A stretch of DNA of 64,000 bases from Acinetobacter oleivorans DR1. GTDB taxonomy: Bacteria > Pseudomonadota > Gammaproteobacteria > Pseudomonadales > Moraxellaceae. The notes beneath the pieces were generated by a model that did no database searches, was not told the DNA's origin, and was given only the letters and a program-made list of their open reading frames with translations. The stretch spans positions 1,736,001 to 1,800,000 of the forward strand of contig NC_014259.1 of assembly GCF_000196795.1 (NCBI RefSeq). The letters run 5' to 3'. Numbering within the stretch: the first letter of the stretch is position 1; the number at the start of each line of letters is the position of its first letter. Of the stretch, positions 61,498 through 64,000 are shown one piece after another. The position numbers and the translations under genes were made by a program.

Positions 61498-62451
61498 ATG
61501 ATTGACCAAAAAATTATTGATGAAATCCGTAGTTCATCTCGAATCATGGTTCGTGAATTAGGTTTTATGAGTTCAACTCTTGCTACTACTGATTATTCTC
61601 CGTCAGCTGTTCATTCTTTACTTGAGCTTGAAAATAGAGGTTCTTTAACCGCTGTACAATTAGGACAGCTTTTAGGTCTAGAGAAATCGAGTGTGAGTAG
61701 AATGTTGCTTAAACTCATTAAGGCTGGTGAGATTAAAGAGGAACAAGATAAGAATGATGCCAGACTAAAAGTGATTAAACTTACACCGAAAGGAGTGGAT
61801 ACTGTAAGAAAAATTAATAATTATGGAGAAATGCGAGTTATTCAAGCCATTGAAAAGTTAAACTCTTCTGAACAACTTATTATTGCTCAAGGTTTGACAG
61901 CCTATGCTGAATCTTTAGTAGACTGTCGAGGTAATAAAGATCTTATAGATAACAATACTATTGAAATTGTGAGTGGCTACCGCGCAGGTATGATTGGCAG
62001 AATCGCAGAAATGCATGGTACTTATTATTATGAAAATTATAATTTTGGACCTTTTTTTGAAGGAAAAGTGGCTACCAATTTAGCTGAGTTCTCTAACCGT
62101 CTTTATAAAGACTCTAATAATATTTGGTTGGCAATAAAAAATAATAAGATTGTGGGTTCTGTTGCGATTGATGGTGAAGATTTAGGAAATAACGAGGCTC
62201 ATCTTCGGTGGTTTATTTTAAGTGACGATTGTCGAGGACAGGGAATCGGCAAAAAGCTATTAAAAGAAGCAATAAACTTTTGTGATCAAAAGCAATTCTC
62301 TGCTGTTCAATTATGGACGTTTAGTGGCCTTAGCGCCGCAAGAAAACTTTATGAAACTTTTGGTTTTAAGCTGACGAATGAATGGGAAGGAGACCAATGG
62401 GGCAACACCATGTTAGAGCAACAATTTACACGGGTAAATAATGGAAATTAA
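61498..62451 (+). CDS. MarR regulator fused to GNAT acetyltransferase
   Basis: A 317-residue two-domain protein. Residues 1 to about 140 are a MarR winged helix (LLELENRGSLTAVQLGQLLG then KSSVSRMLLKLIKAGEI, wing DKNDARLKVIKLTPKG). Residues about 155-315 are a GNAT domain with the acetyl-CoA loop DDCRGQGIGKKLL and the C-terminal LYETFGFKLTNEW. Such fusions occur in many bacteria; the acetyl acceptor is unknown. I take the ATG at 61498; a GTG one codon upstream is possible. Confidence 0.87.
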   Translation: MIDQKIIDEIRSSSRIMVRELGFMSSTLATTDYSPSAVHSLLELENRGSLTAVQLGQLLGLEKSSVSRMLLKLIKAGEIKEEQDKNDARLKVIKLTPKGVDTVRKINNYGEMRVIQAIEKLNSSEQLIIAQGLTAYAESLVDCRGNKDLIDNNTIEIVSGYRAGMIGRIAEMHGTYYYENYNFGPFFEGKVATNLAEFSNRLYKDSNNIWLAIKNNKIVGSVAIDGEDLGNNEAHLRWFILSDDCRGQGIGKKLLKEAINFCDQKQFSAVQLWTFSGLSAARKLYETFGFKLTNEWEGDQWGNTMLEQQFTRVNNGN

Positions 62452-62718
62452 CCATAAGCTTTTCTCGACATAAATTTCTTATACTTAGAATGATTTTTTG
62501 TGGGTAGATTGATTTATAAACAGTTGTACTTATAAATATTATTTCCCTTTCAAATTCTATTCATTTTTGACAAAATGAAACATGTCACAATGGTCAATTA
62601 AAGTAATATGCCCATTAATAATTTTGCTTAAATTTTTGCAGGAATTGCGCATGCTACTTGTTAATTACTATACAATACAATCTCTTAACGAAAGTTTTTA
62701 ATTAAAAATCTTAATGAT

Positions 62719-63108
62719 ATGTTAGAAGTATTTCGATCCACTTCAAGCAAACTGATATTGCTACTTGTTATTGTTTTAGTAGCTATTCTGCAATATCAAT
62801 TTTGGTTAGGTGAGGGTGGCTATATCCCTCATCAAGCTCTTATGCAACAAATTCAGCAACAAGCTGAGGTAAATGAAGAGCTTAAAGAACGAAACCGTAT
62901 TTTGGCAGCAGAGGTTTTTGACCTGAAAAATGGTACAGAAGCAATAGAAGAACATGCTCGCCTTGATCTTGGTTTGGTTAAACCTCACGAGACATTTGTT
63001 CAAATGAGTACGATCAGTACCCATTACAAACCTATTTATATTGACCCGAACGCTAAAGTTGATTTGGAAACGAATGAGACACCTGCATCCCCAGATATCC
63101 CGGACTAA
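62719..63108 (+). CDS. ftsB: Cell division protein FtsB
   Basis: A 129-residue single-pass inner-membrane protein of the divisome. A short cytoplasmic start, one membrane helix (about 10-28, KLILLLVIVLVAILQYQFWL), a periplasmic coiled coil with leucine heptads (about 40-75) and the conserved IEEHARLDLGLVKPHETFVQ end are as in FtsB, with a longer C-terminal tail. Works with FtsL and FtsQ. It overlaps ispD by 35 bases. Confidence 0.93.
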   Translation: MLEVFRSTSSKLILLLVIVLVAILQYQFWLGEGGYIPHQALMQQIQQQAEVNEELKERNRILAAEVFDLKNGTEAIEEHARLDLGLVKPHETFVQMSTISTHYKPIYIDPNAKVDLETNETPASPDIPD

Positions 63109-63790
63109 ATTGTGGGCAGTAATTCCAGCTGCAGGATCAGGAAGTCGTTTTTCTAAAACTGAATTGAAGCAGTATCAATATATTCAGGATAGGACTGTTT
63201 TAGAACATACGATTGGCCGTATAAGCCAACTTCCATTAAATGGTTATGTTTTGGCAATTGGTGGACAAGATACCTTTGCTCAGACTCTAGCATTTCAAAA
63301 TATAGATAAGGCGCATTTTTGCATTGGTGGAGCTGAGCGAGTTCATTCAGTTTTAAATGCGTTAAATCATCTTTTAAATTTTGCTGATGAAAATGATTGG
63401 GTCCTTGTGCATGATGCGGCTCGCCCTTGTGTAACCCTTGATTGTTTAAATGCACTTGTTGCAAATGCAATTGAATCAAATGAGAGCGCTATTTTAGCAA
63501 TTCCTGTTCGTGATACTTTAAAGCAGGTTAAGTCAGGCAATCAAATTGATAAAACAGTTAGCCGAGATTTATTATGGCAAGCTCAAACTCCTCAAATTAC
63601 TAAAATCGGTAAACTAAAAAAAGCAATTGAACACGCTTTAGAAAATAACGTCACTATTACCGATGAGGCAAGTGCACTCGAGTATATGGGTGAAACTGTA
63701 CAGGTTGTAATGGGGCGTTCGGATAATATAAAAATTACCTATCCCGATGATTTAGAACTTGCACGTTTGATTCTGCAATCTCAGTCATAA
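63074..63790 (+). CDS. ispD: 2-C-methyl-D-erythritol 4-phosphate cytidylyltransferase
   Basis: A 238-residue enzyme of the MEP isoprenoid pathway that joins CTP and methylerythritol phosphate. The nucleotide loop AVIPAAGSGSRF is near the N-terminus, with VHDAARPC and TDEASALEYMG further on. I take the ATG at 63074 (MRHLHPQISRTK), inside the end of ftsB; a TTG at 63110 would give a shorter protein, and the longer upstream frame is not needed. Confidence 0.93.
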   Translation: MRHLHPQISRTKLWAVIPAAGSGSRFSKTELKQYQYIQDRTVLEHTIGRISQLPLNGYVLAIGGQDTFAQTLAFQNIDKAHFCIGGAERVHSVLNALNHLLNFADENDWVLVHDAARPCVTLDCLNALVANAIESNESAILAIPVRDTLKQVKSGNQIDKTVSRDLLWQAQTPQITKIGKLKKAIEHALENNVTITDEASALEYMGETVQVVMGRSDNIKITYPDDLELARLILQSQS

Positions 63791-64000
63791 TTCTATTATT
63801 TTTAACTTGCTTAGATGATTTGCCCATCTAAGTAAGTTTTCTACATATCTATTTATAACCACTCATATTCTTTTACATTGATAAGTTTTATGATTTATCA
63901 AAATCGTACAACTATACTAGATAATGTTCGATCATCGAACAAAAAATATTTATACCGAACAAAACCATGGTTTGATAACTAGATCAAATTACAAAAATTA
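63791..64000. other. Right-edge intergenic region
   Basis: This stretch follows ispD and carries the dyad described at 63926-63960. No terminator with a clean stem is evident. The next gene lies outside the window. Confidence 0.5.
63926..63960. promoter_or_regulatory. PcaU/PobR-type operator candidate
   Basis: GTTCGAT-C-ATCGAAC (63926-63940) is a perfect dyad, and a third, similar half-site (CCGAACAAAA from 63955) is repeated directly 20 bases after the second. Three half-sites with two in a palindrome and one in direct orientation is the pattern reported for IclR-type PcaU/PobR sites in Acinetobacter. Confidence 0.5.

Noticed and set aside
56580..62720. A genomic island bounded by an integrase or tRNA
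   Set aside because: No integrase, transposase, tRNA or flanking direct repeat is visible; the block is noted only as accessory-looking.

Overview
The window is a 64 kb stretch of ordinary chromosome from a low-GC gammaproteobacterium, most likely Acinetobacter, probably of the A. calcoaceticus-baumannii complex. The evidence is the AT-rich base and codon use, an Acinetobacter-type gene set (fruBKA with a fused FruB, cydAB with CydP, KtrAB-like potassium uptake, FadH beside a PadR regulator) and the gene order pyrG-kdsA-eno...ftsB-ispD. The species call is inference from recognised families, not from a database comparison. I see no tRNA, rRNA, CRISPR array, insertion sequence or prophage. Most genes end in clear hairpin-plus-U-run terminators, many shared by convergent pairs.

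Layout. 1-4340: fructose PTS operon fruB-fruK-fruA (minus strand, fruA cut by the window edge), with a terminator-like hairpin in its leader. 4660-9720: hydrolase, small membrane proteins, a HbpS/GlcG-like protein, BrnQ and a methionine aminopeptidase. 9766-19130: LysR regulator, glutaredoxin GrxD, ArgD, CBS protein, small hypotheticals, FtsY, nitroreductase, YccT-like and GNAT proteins. 19140-22480: complete cytochrome bd operon cydP-cydA-cydB-cydX-ybgE, preceded by an AT-rich region with an array of phased 12-14 bp repeats. 22850-27110: OB-fold membrane protein, Rieske protein, PfkB kinase and a frameshifted TonB-dependent siderophore receptor. 27360-38185: PreP-like protease, phospholipase A, KtrB/KtrA, IlvA, RpiA, YgjP-like protease and a large lipoprotein. 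38376-44814: argC, DUF6776-like protein, clpS-clpA, ynfA-like, then a DAHP synthase behind an elaborate leader. 44862-51758: PadR-controlled hydrolase diverging from fadH and a run of lipid/ester hydrolase-like genes. 52002-56575: lipoprotein, pyrG, kdsA, eno. 56652-62451: an accessory-looking block (YetF-like, ParB-like, lipoprotein, TonB receptor, MarR-GNAT fusion) between eno and ftsB-ispD. The right edge carries a dyad-plus-direct-repeat operator of the PcaU/PobR type.

The most interesting signal lies upstream of the DAHP synthase (43393-43759). A good promoter is followed by a short leader ORF with the codon run Tyr-Tyr-Tyr-Phe-Trp. Next come competing hairpins and a strong intrinsic terminator, which is the layout of classical aromatic attenuation. 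Beyond the terminator lies a second, independent leader ORF with its own Shine-Dalgarno sequence, in which 9 of 12 consecutive codons are Tyr, Phe or Trp. This looks like a two-stage leader-peptide control of the first step of the shikimate pathway. The second strongest signal is the phased repeat array upstream of the cytochrome bd operon. Other regulatory finds are a pair of perfect or near-perfect 18 bp dyads between padR and fadH, a MarR-type dyad on the -10 of the MarR-GNAT gene, and two Fur-like boxes before the siderophore receptors.
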